Below, one piece after another: positions 10,177-20,787 of a stretch of 64,000 nucleotides of DNA. Position 1 is the first letter of the stretch; each line of letters starts with the position of its first letter. The translations under genes and the position numbers were made by a program. The notes beneath the pieces were generated by a model. The model ran no database searches. It saw only the letters and a list, made by a program, of their open reading frames with translations, and was not told the origin of the DNA. Origin of the DNA: Trichormus sp. M33_DOE_039 (lineage in GTDB: Bacteria; Cyanobacteriota; Cyanobacteriia; Cyanobacteriales; Nostocaceae); assembly GCA_015296085.1 (NCBI GenBank), contig DVDT01000011.1, positions 1 to 64,000 on the forward strand. The letters are read 5' to 3'.

Positions 10177-10310
10177 GGTTCTGAGGACTGGGGACTGGGG
10201 ACTGGTAGTGGGGGAAGAACTAATGACTTTTGTACGGGCGGGTTTAACTAACATATCTGTTTTCCCAATGAACATGTCACAGAACCCGCCCCTACTGACT
10301 AATGACTATT

Positions 10311-11027
10311 TCAAGCTAACTCTTCCATAATTCTTTGCCAAGCTAATTCGGGGTCAGCCGCCGCCGTAATGGGACGACCGATAACTAAATAATCAGCACC
10401 GGCTTCTATCGCTTGGGTGGGGGTGAGCGATCGCTTTTGATCCGCGGCTTCTGCCCATGCAGGACGCACCCCTGGACACACAAATACAAAGTCATCGCCA
10501 CACGTTTGTCGTAATTGTGCCACTTCTTGGGGAGAACAAACAGCCCCATCTAAACCTGATTCTTTAGCCATTAAAGCCATGTCTAAGACATATTCTGGCA
10601 ACTCTAGGGGAATTTTCAAATCAAAAGCCAACTGTCGAGCCGAAATACTCGTTAGCAGGGTGACAGCAATCAATTTTGGCGGTTTAACGCCAGCTAGTGC
10701 AGCACCCTCTTGTACTGCTTCCGTAGCGGCTTTGAGAGCGTTTCTGCCCCCAGTAGCATGAATTGTGAGCAAATCTACCCCATAACCAGCAGCAGCCCGA
10801 CAAGCACCCGCTACAGTATTGGGGATGTCGTGAAATTTTAAATCAAGAAATATCTGTTTGTCCCTAGATTTGAGCAATTCTAGAATTTTCGGCCCCACAC
10901 TGGTGAATAATTCCAAGCCAACCTTCCAGAAACTTACGGCTTCTAGCTTGTCGATGAGCGCGATCGCACTTTGTTCATCCGCCACATCTAAAGCCACAAT
11001 AATTCGCTGTTCTTTCCCATTCCCCAT
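10311..11027 (-). CDS. pyrF: Orotidine-5'-phosphate decarboxylase
   Basis: Converts OMP to UMP in the last step of pyrimidine synthesis; cytosolic barrel enzyme. 238 residues, normal for the bacterial type 1 family. Seen: [10 protein letters not shown] at the N-terminus, the catalytic [12 protein letters not shown] with the Asp-Lys-x-x-Asp triad, CSPQEV, and VCPGVRP plus YLVIGRPIT for phosphate binding. The start MGNGKEQ falls in a spacer repeat just after tyrS; no better start exists before the conserved region. Fourteen bases separate it from the end of tyrS, so the two are probably co-transcribed. Confidence 0.97.
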   Translation of the reverse strand: MGNGKEQRIIVALDVADEQSAIALIDKLEAVSFWKVGLELFTSVGPKILELLKSRDKQIFLDLKFHDIPNTVAGACRAAAGYGVDLLTIHATGGRNALKAATEAVQEGAALAGVKPPKLIAVTLLTSISARQLAFDLKIPLELPEYVLDMALMAKESGLDGAVCSPQEVAQLRQTCGDDFVFVCPGVRPAWAEAADQKRSLTPTQAIEAGADYLVIGRPITAAADPELAWQRIMEELA

Positions 11028-11041
11028 TCCCCAAACCCCTT

Positions 11042-12238
11042 TTAAGGTACTAAGCGGACAAACTTATTTTTACCAACCTGCAAAACTTTACCGTGTAAAT
11101 CACTTGCTTGCTCAACAGTGGTATCCACATCGGTGATGCGATCGCCATCTAAGCGTACACCACCTTCTTGAATTTTGCGTTTCCCTTCCCCGGTACTTTT
11201 ACACAAGCCACTCAAATTGAGCAAATAAGCTAACTTTACAGGAAATTGAGCAACTTCACCCAAAGAAAATTCGGGAACAGCACCCTCTTTCCCGCCACTT
11301 TTCGCAGCTTCCTTAGCTTCATTAGCAGCTTGTTCACCGTGGTATTGTTTGACAACTTCCCAAGCGAGTAACATTTGGCGATCGCGGGGATTTTCCGGTA
11401 ACTTGTCTAAAGGTAAATCGGTTAACAACTCAAAATACTGAGTCAGCAAATTATCCGGTACACCCTGCAACTTCTGATATTTTTGTCCCGGGTGTTCCGA
11501 CAAACCAACATAATTTCCTAGAGATTTGGACATTTTCTGCACCCCATCTGTACCGATTAAAATTGGCAAAAGTACACCAAACTGGGGCTTTTGACCAAAA
11601 TGACGCTGTAAATCTCTACCAACAGCAATGTTAAACTTTTGATCAGTTCCTCCCAATTCCACATCTGCCTCAATAGCCACCGAATCATAACCTTGCATCA
11701 ATGGATAGAGGAACTCATGCAGAAAAATTGGATTCTCTTTTTTATAACGTTCTGCAAATCCTTCCTTGGCTAACATCTGCCCTACCGTCATCGTGGCCAG
11801 TAACTCTGTAATTTTTCCTAAATCAAGCCCGGAAAGCCATTCAGAGTTATAACGCACCTCTAACCTTCCAGGTGTGTCAAAATCCAATATAGGACGCACT
11901 TGGTCAAGGTAAGTTTGAGCATTTTGCTTTACCTCTGCTTGTGTCAGTTGGCGACGCACCTCAGATTTACCCGTTGGATCACCGATGCGAGCCGTAAAAT
12001 CACCAATAATCAGGACTGCTGTATGCCCAGCATCTTGAAATGCTCGCAGTTTTCGGACTGGTATGCTATGACCAAGATGAATATCTGCACCAGTAGGATC
12101 AATTCCCAACTTGACCCTTAAAGGCCGGTTCGTAGTCACCAAGCGTTTCTCTAAACTTTCACTTTCGTTATCAGTATCAGTTGATTGTGGGAATACTTCC
12201 ACTATCCCACGATTGAGCCAAGAAAAATTTGCCGCCAT
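11042..12238 (-). CDS. tyrS: Tyrosyl-tRNA synthetase
   Basis: Charges tRNA-Tyr. The frame opens at 12328, but the family start is [18 protein letters not shown] at 12238, giving 398 residues; the extra 30 residues would be unusual. Class I signatures: HLGH (HIGH-type) in [16 protein letters not shown] and KMSKS in [10 protein letters not shown]. The tyrosine-specific segments [13 protein letters not shown] and [10 protein letters not shown] are present. A C-terminal S4 RNA-binding domain ends the protein ([14 protein letters not shown]). Divergent from the penicillin-binding protein gene; pyrF follows. Confidence 0.96.
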   Translation of the reverse strand: MAANFSWLNRGIVEVFPQSTDTDNESESLEKRLVTTNRPLRVKLGIDPTGADIHLGHSIPVRKLRAFQDAGHTAVLIIGDFTARIGDPTGKSEVRRQLTQAEVKQNAQTYLDQVRPILDFDTPGRLEVRYNSEWLSGLDLGKITELLATMTVGQMLAKEGFAERYKKENPIFLHEFLYPLMQGYDSVAIEADVELGGTDQKFNIAVGRDLQRHFGQKPQFGVLLPILIGTDGVQKMSKSLGNYVGLSEHPGQKYQKLQGVPDNLLTQYFELLTDLPLDKLPENPRDRQMLLAWEVVKQYHGEQAANEAKEAAKSGGKEGAVPEFSLGEVAQFPVKLAYLLNLSGLCKSTGEGKRKIQEGGVRLDGDRITDVDTTVEQASDLHGKVLQVGKNKFVRLVP

Positions 12239-12411
12239 ACTAGGAGATTCGCTATTAACTACGCTTTTAACTTTATGAGTGAGGTTAGTGATGTGCATGG
12301 ACAAATTGCCCACTATTTCATTTGCCAAACTAATATAATTGCAAAAAATTAACCGCCCTGCTGCAAAGAATCAATTACAGTAATATTTACCAGTGAGGAA
12401 GTGAAATCGCC

Positions 12412-14334
12412 GTGTCGTCTAGGACTTTTGAAGAAAAGCAATCCCAACGTCGGACTTCATCGGGATTTGAGTTTTTAAAAGGAGTTGGCCAGGTAACTGG
12501 CGGCACTCTGTTATCAATCACGATGTTAACAAGTTCAATTGTAGCCGGAGGACTGGTTGGTCTAGCCATCAGTTTCCGCAATTTGCCCGATGTCAGGCAA
12601 TTACGTAACTTCTTTCCCTCAGAAACCACTTATATCTATGACATTAAAGGTAAACTCCTCGCCAGTGTCCACGGTGAAGCGAATCGGGAAGTTGTACCTT
12701 TAGATAAAATTTCTCCCAATCTCAAACGGGCTGTACTGGCTAGTGAAGATAGTCATTTCTATTATCACCACGGCATTAACCCCACTGGTGTAGGGCGTGC
12801 TGTTGTCACTAACTTAGTAGCTGGTGGTGTGAAAGAAGGTGGTTCTACCATCACCATGCAGTTGGTAAAAAACCTATTTTTGACTCGCAAGCGGGCTTTT
12901 ACCCGGAAGTTAGCGGAAGCAGTCCTAGCTATTCGCTTAGAACAAATTTTGACAAAAGACCAAATTTTAGAAATGTACCTCAATCAAGTGTATTGGGGTC
13001 ATAATAATTACGGTGTACAAACAGCCGCCCGGAGCTATTTTAATAAATCCTCTGAAAATCTGACGATCGCTGAATCAGCCATGATGGCAGGGTTAATTCA
13101 AGCACCAGAAGAATTTAGCCCCTTTGTCAGTATGAAGCTGGCGAAGCAAAAACAAAGAGAAGTTTTAGGGCGAATGCTGGAATTAAACTGGATTACCCAG
13201 CAAGAATATGATACGGCTATCAAGCAAGAAATTAAACTAGGCAGAATCAGATCATTCCAAGGCAGTGCTTTGCCATATATTACCAACACCGTGGCACAGG
13301 AACTAGCGAAAAAGTTTGGTCGTGAAGCGTTGCTCAAAGGTGGAATGCGAGTTCAAACCACGGTTGATGCCGACTTCCAAATTATGGCAGAAGATACTGT
13401 CAGAAAATGGCACAAAACACTTTTGGGACAAGGCTTAAGCCGAAATCAAATTGCTCTGGTAGCTATTGATCCACGTACTCATTTTGTCAAAGCGTTGGTA
13501 GGTGGTGTAGATCCCAAAGCTAGCGAATTCAACCGCGCCACCCAAGCCCAGCGTCAACCAGGATCTTCCTTTAAACCTTTTGTATATTATGCTGCTTTTG
13601 CTACTGGTAAGTATGCACCAGACAGCACAGTTATAGATGCCCCAGTTAGTTATCGAGATGGTAATGGCTGGTACTATCCGCGTAACTATGATGGTGGCTT
13701 TGCAGGAGCAATGTCAATTCGTACTGCCTTAGCACAATCACGCAATATTCCTGTGATTAAAATCGGTAAGACTATAGGCATGAATAGAGTGATAGAAACT
13801 TGCCGCATTTTGGGTATCAACAGTCCGATGGAACCTGTTACTTCTCTACCTTTAGGTGCTATTGGTGTCACTCCCCTAGAAATGGCTAGTGCCTACGCTA
13901 CCTTTGCTAATTATGGCTGGCAATCACCCACAACGGTGATAACTCGGATTACTGACAGCAGTGGCAATGTTTTATTGGATAATACGCCTAAACCCCAACA
14001 GGTGTTAGATCCTTGGGCTTCGGCAGCGATTGTAGATGTGATGCGCTCAGTTATGACTGATGGTACTGGTAAGGGTGCAGCGATAGGTCGTCCAGCAGCA
14101 GGGAAAACTGGTACAACTTCATCAGAAAAAGATATCTGGTTCGTGGGAACTGTACCACAGTTAACCACTGCTGTCTGGGTGGGCAGAGACGACAATAGGC
14201 AACTGGCTAGTGGTGCAACTGGTGGTGGGATGGTTGCTCCCATCTGGAAGGAATTTATGACGAAAGCACTTAAAAATACCCCTGTTGAGAACTTTAAGCC
14301 ACCTTCTCAGTTTCCTCGTCCTAAGACAAATTAA
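12412..14334 (+). CDS. Class A penicillin-binding protein (transglycosylase/transpeptidase)
   Basis: Polymerises and cross-links peptidoglycan in the periplasm. 640 residues: membrane anchor (about 30-55), GT51 glycosyltransferase (about 75-250) with EDSHFYYHHG and GGSTITMQLVKN, then a transpeptidase domain (about 330-610) with the active-site Ser in PGSSFKPF, SRN as the second motif and GKTGTTS as the third. This resembles PBP1a-type enzymes; cyanobacteria have several, so no letter is assigned. The start is GTG 12412; the family-like N-terminus and lack of an upstream ATG support it. The C-terminus is short and Pro-rich. Confidence 0.94.
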   Translation: MSSRTFEEKQSQRRTSSGFEFLKGVGQVTGGTLLSITMLTSSIVAGGLVGLAISFRNLPDVRQLRNFFPSETTYIYDIKGKLLASVHGEANREVVPLDKISPNLKRAVLASEDSHFYYHHGINPTGVGRAVVTNLVAGGVKEGGSTITMQLVKNLFLTRKRAFTRKLAEAVLAIRLEQILTKDQILEMYLNQVYWGHNNYGVQTAARSYFNKSSENLTIAESAMMAGLIQAPEEFSPFVSMKLAKQKQREVLGRMLELNWITQQEYDTAIKQEIKLGRIRSFQGSALPYITNTVAQELAKKFGREALLKGGMRVQTTVDADFQIMAEDTVRKWHKTLLGQGLSRNQIALVAIDPRTHFVKALVGGVDPKASEFNRATQAQRQPGSSFKPFVYYAAFATGKYAPDSTVIDAPVSYRDGNGWYYPRNYDGGFAGAMSIRTALAQSRNIPVIKIGKTIGMNRVIETCRILGINSPMEPVTSLPLGAIGVTPLEMASAYATFANYGWQSPTTVITRITDSSGNVLLDNTPKPQQVLDPWASAAIVDVMRSVMTDGTGKGAAIGRPAAGKTGTTSSEKDIWFVGTVPQLTTAVWVGRDDNRQLASGATGGGMVAPIWKEFMTKALKNTPVENFKPPSQFPRPKTN

Positions 14335-14416
14335 ATTTGGGTATTGCGTATTTGGGCATTGGGCATGGGGCATTGGGGTAAAATCTCCCTTGTTTCCCTT
14401 GTCTCCCTGATCTCCC

Positions 14417-14740
14417 CTATGCCTGTTTTTCTAGCTCAGATTTCATCCGTTCTAGAGTCATGTGCATTTGATCAAACATTTGTTGCGGGGTGATGCCAAA
14501 CTGATTGAGCTGTGTTTTAAGTTGCTCTACAGTCATCTGTGCCATGAAGTCTTCAGATAGCTCGAATCGCTTCATGAAAACGCGATAGCGATCCATCATG
14601 GCTTCCATTTGTTCAATGAACAGCTTTTTGCCTTCGCGGTCAAATTTACCGTAGCTGTTACCTAGTTTAATCAGTGCTTGATAATCTTCAAACAACTGCT
14701 TTGCTTCTTGCTGAACTATCTCAGAGTCGAAGAATCCCAT
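14417..14740 (-). CDS. DUF1825 family protein
   Basis: A 107-residue, mostly helical, highly charged cytosolic protein of a family conserved in cyanobacteria; function unknown. Recognised by MGFFDSEIVQQEAKQL, the FDREGKKLFIEQMEAMM helix and FGITPQQMFDQMH near the end. No membrane segment. Convergent with the penicillin-binding protein gene; a GGGCATTGGG-type spacer repeat separates them. Confidence 0.88.
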   Translation of the reverse strand: MGFFDSEIVQQEAKQLFEDYQALIKLGNSYGKFDREGKKLFIEQMEAMMDRYRVFMKRFELSEDFMAQMTVEQLKTQLNQFGITPQQMFDQMHMTLERMKSELEKQA

Positions 14741-14856
14741 GTGCCTCTATTCACCTGAGTGATAAAACTCAGTAGCTTATAGTTTTGCTGTTATCTATTT
14801 TTATTTTAGTCTAGGGGACTTTATTCCAAAACTAGCTTCGGCTTAAGTACGGCTTT

Positions 14857-15807
14857 TTACCGAAATTTCAACACTTGACTTAAGCTAGCTTCAGCTTTGG
14901 CAAGAAACTTACTTAACCAACCTGCAATTCCGATCGCTTTGGCTAATGATGCGGGATCAGTTTGTAATTGCATGGGAATTTTAAGATGATTAGCATATTT
15001 TAATGCCAGTGGGTGTTGCGGGTTTAACTTTAATGCGTGGCGAATATAGACTTTGGCCATACCAAGAAACTTTTGCCGTAGATGCACTACTCCCAACAAG
15101 GCATAGTAATCACTGTTATCTGGTTCTAGCTTGATAGCATCACGCAGTTCCCGTACTGCTAATGACCAGTGGGATTGTTTACTATATTCCAACGCTCGCT
15201 GATAGTGACGTTGAGCATAATTGATGACGGATGATTTGATATTTTGTGTTTTGTCGAATGTGGCTACAACTGGTTGTTTAACTTCAGTTACTACAGCATG
15301 ATATGGTTCAGGTGTGGTGGTAAATGAGTGGTTTGATTGTAAGTACAAGTAGGCTAAATTCAATTCATTTAACTTTTGGATCATCCAATAGGATTGAGTT
15401 AATGATTGATATTGAACTGTGGTGTAAGAGGCGATCGCGTTTTCATAAAATGACTGGGCTTCTGGGATAGACATACCCATGAGTTGTCTAACTAAAGGAT
15501 TCTGCTCAGATGTAGCATTTTTTCCCCAAGTAATTGCTTGTAAACGCAAAGTGGCAATAATCTCAGCACGCTTTTTTATATTTTTCAATTCAGCATAAGC
15601 TGGGTTAATTAAGCGCGTAAATATGGCTGTGGCTAATGTCTTATCTACGTTGCTGCTGTTGGTGTAGTTATCAGGATGTAACAGCTTTACTAAGACATGA
15701 TAACGCCGAAGAATACTACGTTCATCTGCTGTCACAGCAATTCCTAACACAGCGTAGGGATCTGTTAGTTGCTGAAGCAATTCTGGAGGTAGAGCAGTCT
15801 GTGGCAT
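14857..15807 (-). CDS. J-domain and TPR protein
   Basis: 316 residues. An N-terminal J domain (about 16-85; DPYAVLGIA, LLHPDNYTN with the HPD motif that stimulates DnaK) is followed by a helical linker and two to three TPR units near the C-terminus (about 205-275; ALEYSKQSHWSLAVRELRDA, LLGVVHLRQ). No zinc-finger or Gly/Phe region, so not a classic DnaJ; a DnaK co-chaperone that recruits partners through TPRs is the likely role. No signal peptide. Same strand as the DUF1825 gene, 116 bases upstream of it. Confidence 0.85.
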   Translation of the reverse strand: MPQTALPPELLQQLTDPYAVLGIAVTADERSILRRYHVLVKLLHPDNYTNSSNVDKTLATAIFTRLINPAYAELKNIKKRAEIIATLRLQAITWGKNATSEQNPLVRQLMGMSIPEAQSFYENAIASYTTVQYQSLTQSYWMIQKLNELNLAYLYLQSNHSFTTTPEPYHAVVTEVKQPVVATFDKTQNIKSSVINYAQRHYQRALEYSKQSHWSLAVRELRDAIKLEPDNSDYYALLGVVHLRQKFLGMAKVYIRHALKLNPQHPLALKYANHLKIPMQLQTDPASLAKAIGIAGWLSKFLAKAEASLSQVLKFR

Positions 15808-16003
15808 CGTTGTAGCTTGGCAGATGAGAATTTTAAGATAGCATTGGGGATTGGGTAGTGTGTACTAGGGATATGAGAATCAATACAATAGATTTATATT
15901 TGCTTGTGGATATAAATTTTTGTCATGCTGTATTGATCTGAGTGCTTTGTTAATATGACTGTCTGATGGTCACAATTGCGGTAGTCGTCAATTAATCAAG
16001 GAT

Positions 16004-16378
16004 ATGTTAATTAAGCGTAAAAGTAGAAGTGTGGCGGCTATTCTAGCTTTTGCTGGAACGGTCAGTATTTCTGGATTACATAAGTTTTACTTGGGACAAC
16101 CACTTTGGGGTTTGTTGTATCTTTTACTATCGTGGACACCTATTCCCAAAGTTGCTAGTGCCATTGAGGGAGTTTGGTATTTAGCTCAAGATGAGGAAGC
16201 TTTTGATCGCAACTTTAATTTTGGTAAGTCAGCCGTGAAAACTTCACATACTTTGGGTAATCAAGTAGGAGCGATCGCTGATGCTTTACGCGAGTTAGAT
16301 ACTTTACGTCAAGATGGGTTGATTTCTGAGTATGAGTTTGAGCAAAAACGCCGCCAGCTACTTGACCAAATATCTTGA
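16004..16378 (+). CDS. TM2-domain protein with C-terminal SHOCT-like helix
   Basis: 124 residues. A TM2 domain at the N-terminus (about 8-70) has two membrane segments joined by a short turn, with the family pattern GLHKFYLGQPLWGLLYL and a downstream WYLAQDEEAFDRNFN. The C-terminal part (about 93-123, LDTLRQDGLISEYEFEQKRR) resembles a SHOCT motif, a short oligomerisation helix pair. Function unknown; membrane-located. Followed by a repeat-rich spacer. Confidence 0.8.
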   Translation: MLIKRKSRSVAAILAFAGTVSISGLHKFYLGQPLWGLLYLLLSWTPIPKVASAIEGVWYLAQDEEAFDRNFNFGKSAVKTSHTLGNQVGAIADALRELDTLRQDGLISEYEFEQKRRQLLDQIS

Positions 16379-16390
16379 TTAGGGAATTGG

Positions 16391-16485
16391 GGAGACACTG
16401 CGTTGGGGAGACACTGCGTTGGGCGGCATTGCCGACTTGTAGCAAGTGTCGTCGGGCAATACCCGACTTGTAGCAGCTGCCGTCA
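16391..16485. repeat. Spacer repeat cluster (GGAGACACTGCGTTGG and GACTTGTAGCA units)
   Basis: GGAGACACTGCGTTGG occurs twice in tandem (16391-16422). It runs into GGGCGGCATTGCCGACTTGTA, followed by a second CCCGACTTGTAGCA and GTCGGGCAATACCCGAC, which can fold on itself. A related copy lies at 27900-27937. It does not encode anything credible. Confidence 0.7.
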
Positions 16486-16550
16486 TTGGGCATAGGGAGA
16501 GACAAGGTAGAGAGTAACTATTGACCAATAACTAATGACTATTAACGACA

Positions 16551-17084
16551 ATGAATCAATGGCTACCGTGGAATTCTAAGTTACAAAGGCTGAAGGCTAA
16601 ACTGCTCAATGACCCATATTATCGGCTACAGTCTGGGGAGGAAATCCAGATAGCTGCTCAATTAGGTATCCGCATTGATGCTAATCAAGCTACTGTTGAT
16701 GATTGGCTACGCTTACCGGGTTTATCGATTCATCAGGCACGATCGCTGGTAGAACTTTCTCGTTCTGGTGTTAAATTTTACTGCATTGAAGATATTGCTG
16801 CGGCTTTAGGAATGCCAGTAACACGGCTAGAACCATTAAATTCTTTATTAAATTTTAGCTATTATGATCACGGCTCTCTACTTAATCCTACTGCTATGGT
16901 TAGCCCCAACACTGCATCAGTAGAAGAGTTAGCCCAACTCCCATTCATGGATATGTCACTGGCTGAAGCTATTGTAAAAAATCGCCTCTCATCTGGAGCT
17001 TACCGCAATTTAGCCGATTTTCAGCGCAGATTAGAATTATCTGGGGAAGCGATCGCGCAATTGATGTATTTTTTGAGGTTTTAG
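16551..17084 (+). CDS. Helix-hairpin-helix (ComEA-like) protein
   Basis: 177 residues with two helix-hairpin-helix segments: about 48-95 (RLPGLSIHQARSLVELS) and about 122-172 (LAQLPFMDMSLAEAIVKN), each of the type that grips DNA backbone non-specifically in ComEA and related proteins. No signal peptide or membrane anchor, so unlike ComEA it is probably cytosolic. No competence gene is adjacent. Role unknown; DNA binding is inferred from the fold only. Confidence 0.75.
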   Translation: MNQWLPWNSKLQRLKAKLLNDPYYRLQSGEEIQIAAQLGIRIDANQATVDDWLRLPGLSIHQARSLVELSRSGVKFYCIEDIAAALGMPVTRLEPLNSLLNFSYYDHGSLLNPTAMVSPNTASVEELAQLPFMDMSLAEAIVKNRLSSGAYRNLADFQRRLELSGEAIAQLMYFLRF

Positions 17085-17134
17085 GAGAGGCTAGAGATTG
17101 GCGAATAGGATGATTCTATCTAGCCTCTAACCTT

Positions 17135-17731
17135 CTAAATCATTCCCACTCGTTCAGGTGGCCAAAAACGAAATACAGCTCTACCAATGATATTTTCTTG
17201 CGGTAAAAAGCCCCAGTAGCGAGAATCATTACTATTGTTGCGGTTGTCTCCCATGACGAAAAATTGGTCTTTAGGAACTTTCACCGGGGGGAATGGCTGA
17301 TTGGGGGGTTCAGCGATATAGTCTTCTGCTAATGGTTGTCCATTGAGGTAGACTTTACCATTGGCAACGCTAATTATTTCCCCAGGAATACCAATTACCC
17401 GCTTAATGAAAGCTTGGTCTTTTGGGTATCCCCGTTTTTGCAATTCTGCTGGTGGCTGAAAAACAACGATATCCCCGGATGTCGGTGGATGAAACCGATA
17501 AGAGACTTTTTCCACCACTAGGCGATCGCCTTCATATAAAGTAGGAAACATTGACTCGGAAGGTATGTAACGAGGTTCGGCAATAAAAGTCCGAATCAAT
17601 AGTGCTAGAACTAGAGCGATCGCAATTAGAGTAAAATTTTCCTGCCAACCACGCCATGCTTTTGATGATGCAGTAGTTTCTTTCGGATTATTTTCCTGAG
17701 AATTCATAGAATTTTTCAGCCAGTTGAACAA
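17135..17731 (-). CDS. lepB: Signal peptidase I
   Basis: Cleaves Sec signal peptides at the membrane surface. 198 residues: a short cytosolic tail, one membrane segment (about 33-50), then the S26 domains with catalytic Ser in PSESMFPTL and Lys in FIKRVIGIPGE, and the conserved GDNRNNSNDSRYWG near the C-terminus. The frame starts at TTG 17731, supported by AAGGAA seven bases upstream; an ATG at 17707 has no ribosome site. The Lys is preceded by a PKDQA segment as in other cyanobacterial forms. Confidence 0.95.
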   Translation of the reverse strand: MFNWLKNSMNSQENNPKETTASSKAWRGWQENFTLIAIALVLALLIRTFIAEPRYIPSESMFPTLYEGDRLVVEKVSYRFHPPTSGDIVVFQPPAELQKRGYPKDQAFIKRVIGIPGEIISVANGKVYLNGQPLAEDYIAEPPNQPFPPVKVPKDQFFVMGDNRNNSNDSRYWGFLPQENIIGRAVFRFWPPERVGMI

Positions 17732-18230
17732 TTATAAATTCCTTATTTTGATGCCAAATCTGTGCCTGTAAGCAAGTTATTTTGTTAACTAAACTGACAA
17801 ACACTAATTCATAATACGGCTATCTCACATATTATTACTAAGCAAAAACACTCGTGGGAAAGTAGAAATGAGTTAGCGATCGCATAGTTTAGATGTAGAG
17901 GAACGATGGCTGGGCTGGGTTTCACTTTTACTTTGTTAATTTCACATGCAGGATGAATAGACGCTACAAACGTACACTATCAATACCACGATTTTATTAG
18001 TATCAACAGTAGGAGATTTTGCTGTTGAATTTATAGATTTGTTTTGCGGAATTAAATCTTGACCAAGCCTGACACAAGCTAGCTATTGATGAGAAGATCT
18101 CCCAAACAAATATGAAAAGCTAATTCCCTTATACGCCACTCATAACTCTCTTTTTTTAAGAAAGTTTGTGTGCAACTGAAAGGATAAACTTCAAATCACA
18201 AAAAAGGACAAAAATTACTTCTTTTTCAAA
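17732..18230 (-). other. Spacer between lepB and tRNA-Ala
   Basis: About 500 AT-rich bases upstream of lepB and downstream of the tRNA. One HIP1 site (17877-17884) is visible. T-rich stretches just past the tRNA end on the minus strand may terminate it. No gene seen. Confidence 0.5.
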
Positions 18231-18303
18231 TGGAGCTAAGCGGATTCGAACCGCTGACCCCTTCAATGCCATTGAAGTGCTCTACCAACTGAGCTATAAC
18301 CCC
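18231..18303 (-). tRNA. tRNA-Ala (GGC anticodon)
   Basis: On the minus strand a complete 73-nt cloverleaf: acceptor GGGGTTA pairs with TAGCTCC and includes the G3-U70 wobble pair that marks alanine tRNA. D arm AGCTC..GAGC; anticodon stem CTTCA/TGAAG with loop ATGGCAT, anticodon GGC; T arm with GGTTCGAATCC; discriminator A at 18231. CCA is not encoded. Confidence 0.96.
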
Positions 18304-18382
18304 TTACTTTGCGTTATATATTATGTCTTAATAGTAAGTGTATTGTCAAGTATTAACCTTTGTTGATGCAGCTTTAATATAA

Positions 18383-18577
18383 TTAGTAGTTCACCTGTAA
18401 CAAGTAACTCATGCAATGCCCCATCAAAAAATAGACCACCAACATAGCGGCAGCAGCGAGAGCAACTAGTGTTCCTGCTAGCATTAGGGAAAATTCTTTA
18501 TTCTCTACCGCCTTCTCCATCAGGTGTAGTGACCAGGCTACCAGAGCCACATCAAAAAGCAAAATAGGAATCAACAT
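18383..18577 (-). CDS. Small two-helix membrane protein
   Basis: 64 residues, almost entirely two hydrophobic helices (about 2-20 and 30-53) joined by a charged loop (MEKAVENKEF). Not assigned to a named family. The clean hydrophobic pattern and the Shine-Dalgarno-poor but uncrowded position between tRNA-Ala and hisF make it a plausible real gene. All neighbours are on the same strand. Confidence 0.55.
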   Translation of the reverse strand: MLIPILLFDVALVAWSLHLMEKAVENKEFSLMLAGTLVALAAAAMLVVYFLMGHCMSYLLQVNY

Positions 18578-18682
18578 ATTTCTTAATATTATTTAATATT
18601 TGTAAATTAATCCTAACACCCTTTTGGAGAACTGTCTTGAGAGGAAAGGCAATGTGACTCAATCTATATAATGGCTTTAGAA

Positions 18683-19456
18683 TTAAGCATACAAACGTAC
18701 TGGTACATGGCGATCGCTTAAATAATTCTTGATCTCAGCTACGCTTAACTGTCCGTAATGCAGCAGGGAAGCCAATAAAGCTGCTTCGGCTCTGCCTTCG
18801 GTGAGTGCGGTGTAGATATGTTCACAGTTACCTGCACCACCAGAAGCAATTACTGGGATTTCTACAGCCTCAGCAATTGCTTGCGTTAACTCAATGTCAT
18901 AACCGGCTTGAGTACCATCAGCATCCATACTTGTAACTAACAGTTCTCCTGCACCACGTTGTTCGACTTCTTTAGCCCAAAGTAGGGCATCTAAACCAGT
19001 ATTTTTCCTGCCTCCACGCACATACACATCCCAGCCAGGATTTTGCGGGTCAACTCTGCGCCTAGCATCAATAGCAACAACTATGCACTGATTACCGAAG
19101 CGATCGCTTGCCCGATTGATCAAGTCAGGATCACGTACTGCCGCAGAGTTAATACTAACCTTGTCTGCCCCAGCTCGTAACAAAGCTTTAACATTTTCTA
19201 AGGATTGGATACCACCACCCACAGTCAAGGGAATAAAGACCTGTTCAGCCGTTCGGTAAACCACATCGATGATAGTATCTCGGTCTTCATGAGTAGCTGT
19301 AATATCTAGAAATACTAACTCATCCGCCCCAGCATCGTTGTAAACCTTTGCCAGTTCTACCGGATCGCCTGCATCCTTGAGGTCAACAAAGTTAACTCCT
19401 TTAACAACCCGCCCCGCCTTGACATCTAAACAGGGTAAGATTCTCTTAGATAACAT
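18683..19456 (-). CDS. hisF: Imidazole glycerol phosphate synthase, cyclase subunit
   Basis: With HisH it turns PRFAR into IGP and AICAR, linking histidine and purine synthesis. The frame is open from 19537, but [20 protein letters not shown] (ATG 19456) is the universal HisF start, giving 257 residues, the usual length. Catalytic Asp in [13 protein letters not shown] and in [11 protein letters not shown]; phosphate loops TVGGGIQS and IASGGAG are present. hisH is not adjacent. Divergent from ruvB, sharing a 154-base promoter region. Confidence 0.97.
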   Translation of the reverse strand: MLSKRILPCLDVKAGRVVKGVNFVDLKDAGDPVELAKVYNDAGADELVFLDITATHEDRDTIIDVVYRTAEQVFIPLTVGGGIQSLENVKALLRAGADKVSINSAAVRDPDLINRASDRFGNQCIVVAIDARRRVDPQNPGWDVYVRGGRKNTGLDALLWAKEVEQRGAGELLVTSMDADGTQAGYDIELTQAIAEAVEIPVIASGGAGNCEHIYTALTEGRAEAALLASLLHYGQLSVAEIKNYLSDRHVPVRLYA

Positions 19457-19610
19457 AATTATTTTTAACTCCTGGGTAATTGTCCGGAATTTAAATTGTA
19501 AATTGACGTGGGTATTTCCCGCCGAAAATCTTCGCAAGCTTATCTATAAGCAGTATTACGGCGGAAATCGCAGCTCAAACAAAAGTAAAAGTAAGGTTGC
19601 AAGCTGAATT

Positions 19611-20711
19611 ATGGCGATCATCTCCTCGAAAAAACAGCCTCCAGAACCCAATGGACAACCACAACAGCGTCGGGAGTCCGCAAAAACAGCCCCCAAAGAG
19701 AATATTTTGCAACCTGAAGCTGCCATTGATGAACAAGGTAAACAAGAAGAGAGTATCAGACCGCAAAAATTTGCCGACTACATTGGACAAAAAGACCTCA
19801 AGGATGTTCTAGAGATTGCCATCAAAGCAGCCAAGTCGCGGGGTGAAGTTTTGGATCACTTGCTACTGTATGGCCCTCCCGGATTAGGTAAAACAACAAT
19901 GGCAATGATATTAGCATCGGAGATGGGAGTCAACTATAAAATCACCAGTGCGCCAGCTTTAGAAAGACCTAGGGATATTGTGGGGTTATTAGTCAACCTG
20001 AAACCAGGAGATATCTTATTTATTGATGAAATTCATCGTCTCTCGCGGATGACGGAAGAAATTTTATATCCGGCAATGGAAGATTATCGGCTCGATATTA
20101 CCGTCGGTAAAGGTTCTAGTGCCAGAATTCGGAGTTTACCTTTGTCCAAATTTACCTTAGTGGGAGCTACAACCCGTGTCGGGGCTTTGACTTCACCACT
20201 GCGCGATCGCTTCGGTTTAATTCAAAAACTGCGCTTTTATGAAGTTGACGAACTCAGCAAAATTGTGATGCGGAGTTCAAATTTACTGCAAACTAATGTT
20301 ACCGATGATGGAGCGAGCGAAATTGCCCGTCGTTCACGAGGAACACCACGGATAGCAAATCGCTTACTCAAACGTGTCCGAGATTATGCGGAAGTCAAAT
20401 CTTGTACAGAAATCAACCAAAGCGTCGCAGCCGAAGCTCTACAGCTATTTCAGGTAGACCCATGCGGTTTAGATTGGACAGACCGCCGGATGCTGAGTGT
20501 GATTATTGAACAGTTTAATGGGGGGCCAGTAGGTTTAGAAACCATTGCAGCTGCTACCGGGGAAGATACCCAAACCATTGAAGAAGTGTATGAACCCTAT
20601 CTCATGCAGATTGGTTACTTAAGCCGGACTCCCCGTGGACGAACAGCCACAAAAGCTGCATACAAGCACATGGGATTTACGCCGCCCAATGAGCAAATGT
20701 CATTGTTATAA
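19611..20711 (+). CDS. ruvB: Holliday junction branch migration helicase RuvB
   Basis: AAA+ motor that drives Holliday junctions with RuvA during recombination repair. 366 residues: a polar, low-complexity N-terminal extension of about 45 residues, typical of cyanobacterial RuvB, then [11 protein letters not shown], Walker [10 protein letters not shown], Walker B FIDEIHRL, sensor 1 [18 protein letters not shown] and the C-terminal winged helix (YLSRTPRGR). ruvA is not adjacent, as usual in cyanobacteria. Start at ATG 19611. Confidence 0.97.
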   Translation: MAIISSKKQPPEPNGQPQQRRESAKTAPKENILQPEAAIDEQGKQEESIRPQKFADYIGQKDLKDVLEIAIKAAKSRGEVLDHLLLYGPPGLGKTTMAMILASEMGVNYKITSAPALERPRDIVGLLVNLKPGDILFIDEIHRLSRMTEEILYPAMEDYRLDITVGKGSSARIRSLPLSKFTLVGATTRVGALTSPLRDRFGLIQKLRFYEVDELSKIVMRSSNLLQTNVTDDGASEIARRSRGTPRIANRLLKRVRDYAEVKSCTEINQSVAAEALQLFQVDPCGLDWTDRRMLSVIIEQFNGGPVGLETIAAATGEDTQTIEEVYEPYLMQIGYLSRTPRGRTATKAAYKHMGFTPPNEQMSLL

Positions 20712-20787
20712 GGCAAAAGAAAAGAATTTTGTGCCTTTTTCCTTTTGACTTTCTAGTCCCCACGTTGATTAATACAACTAAAGCGAG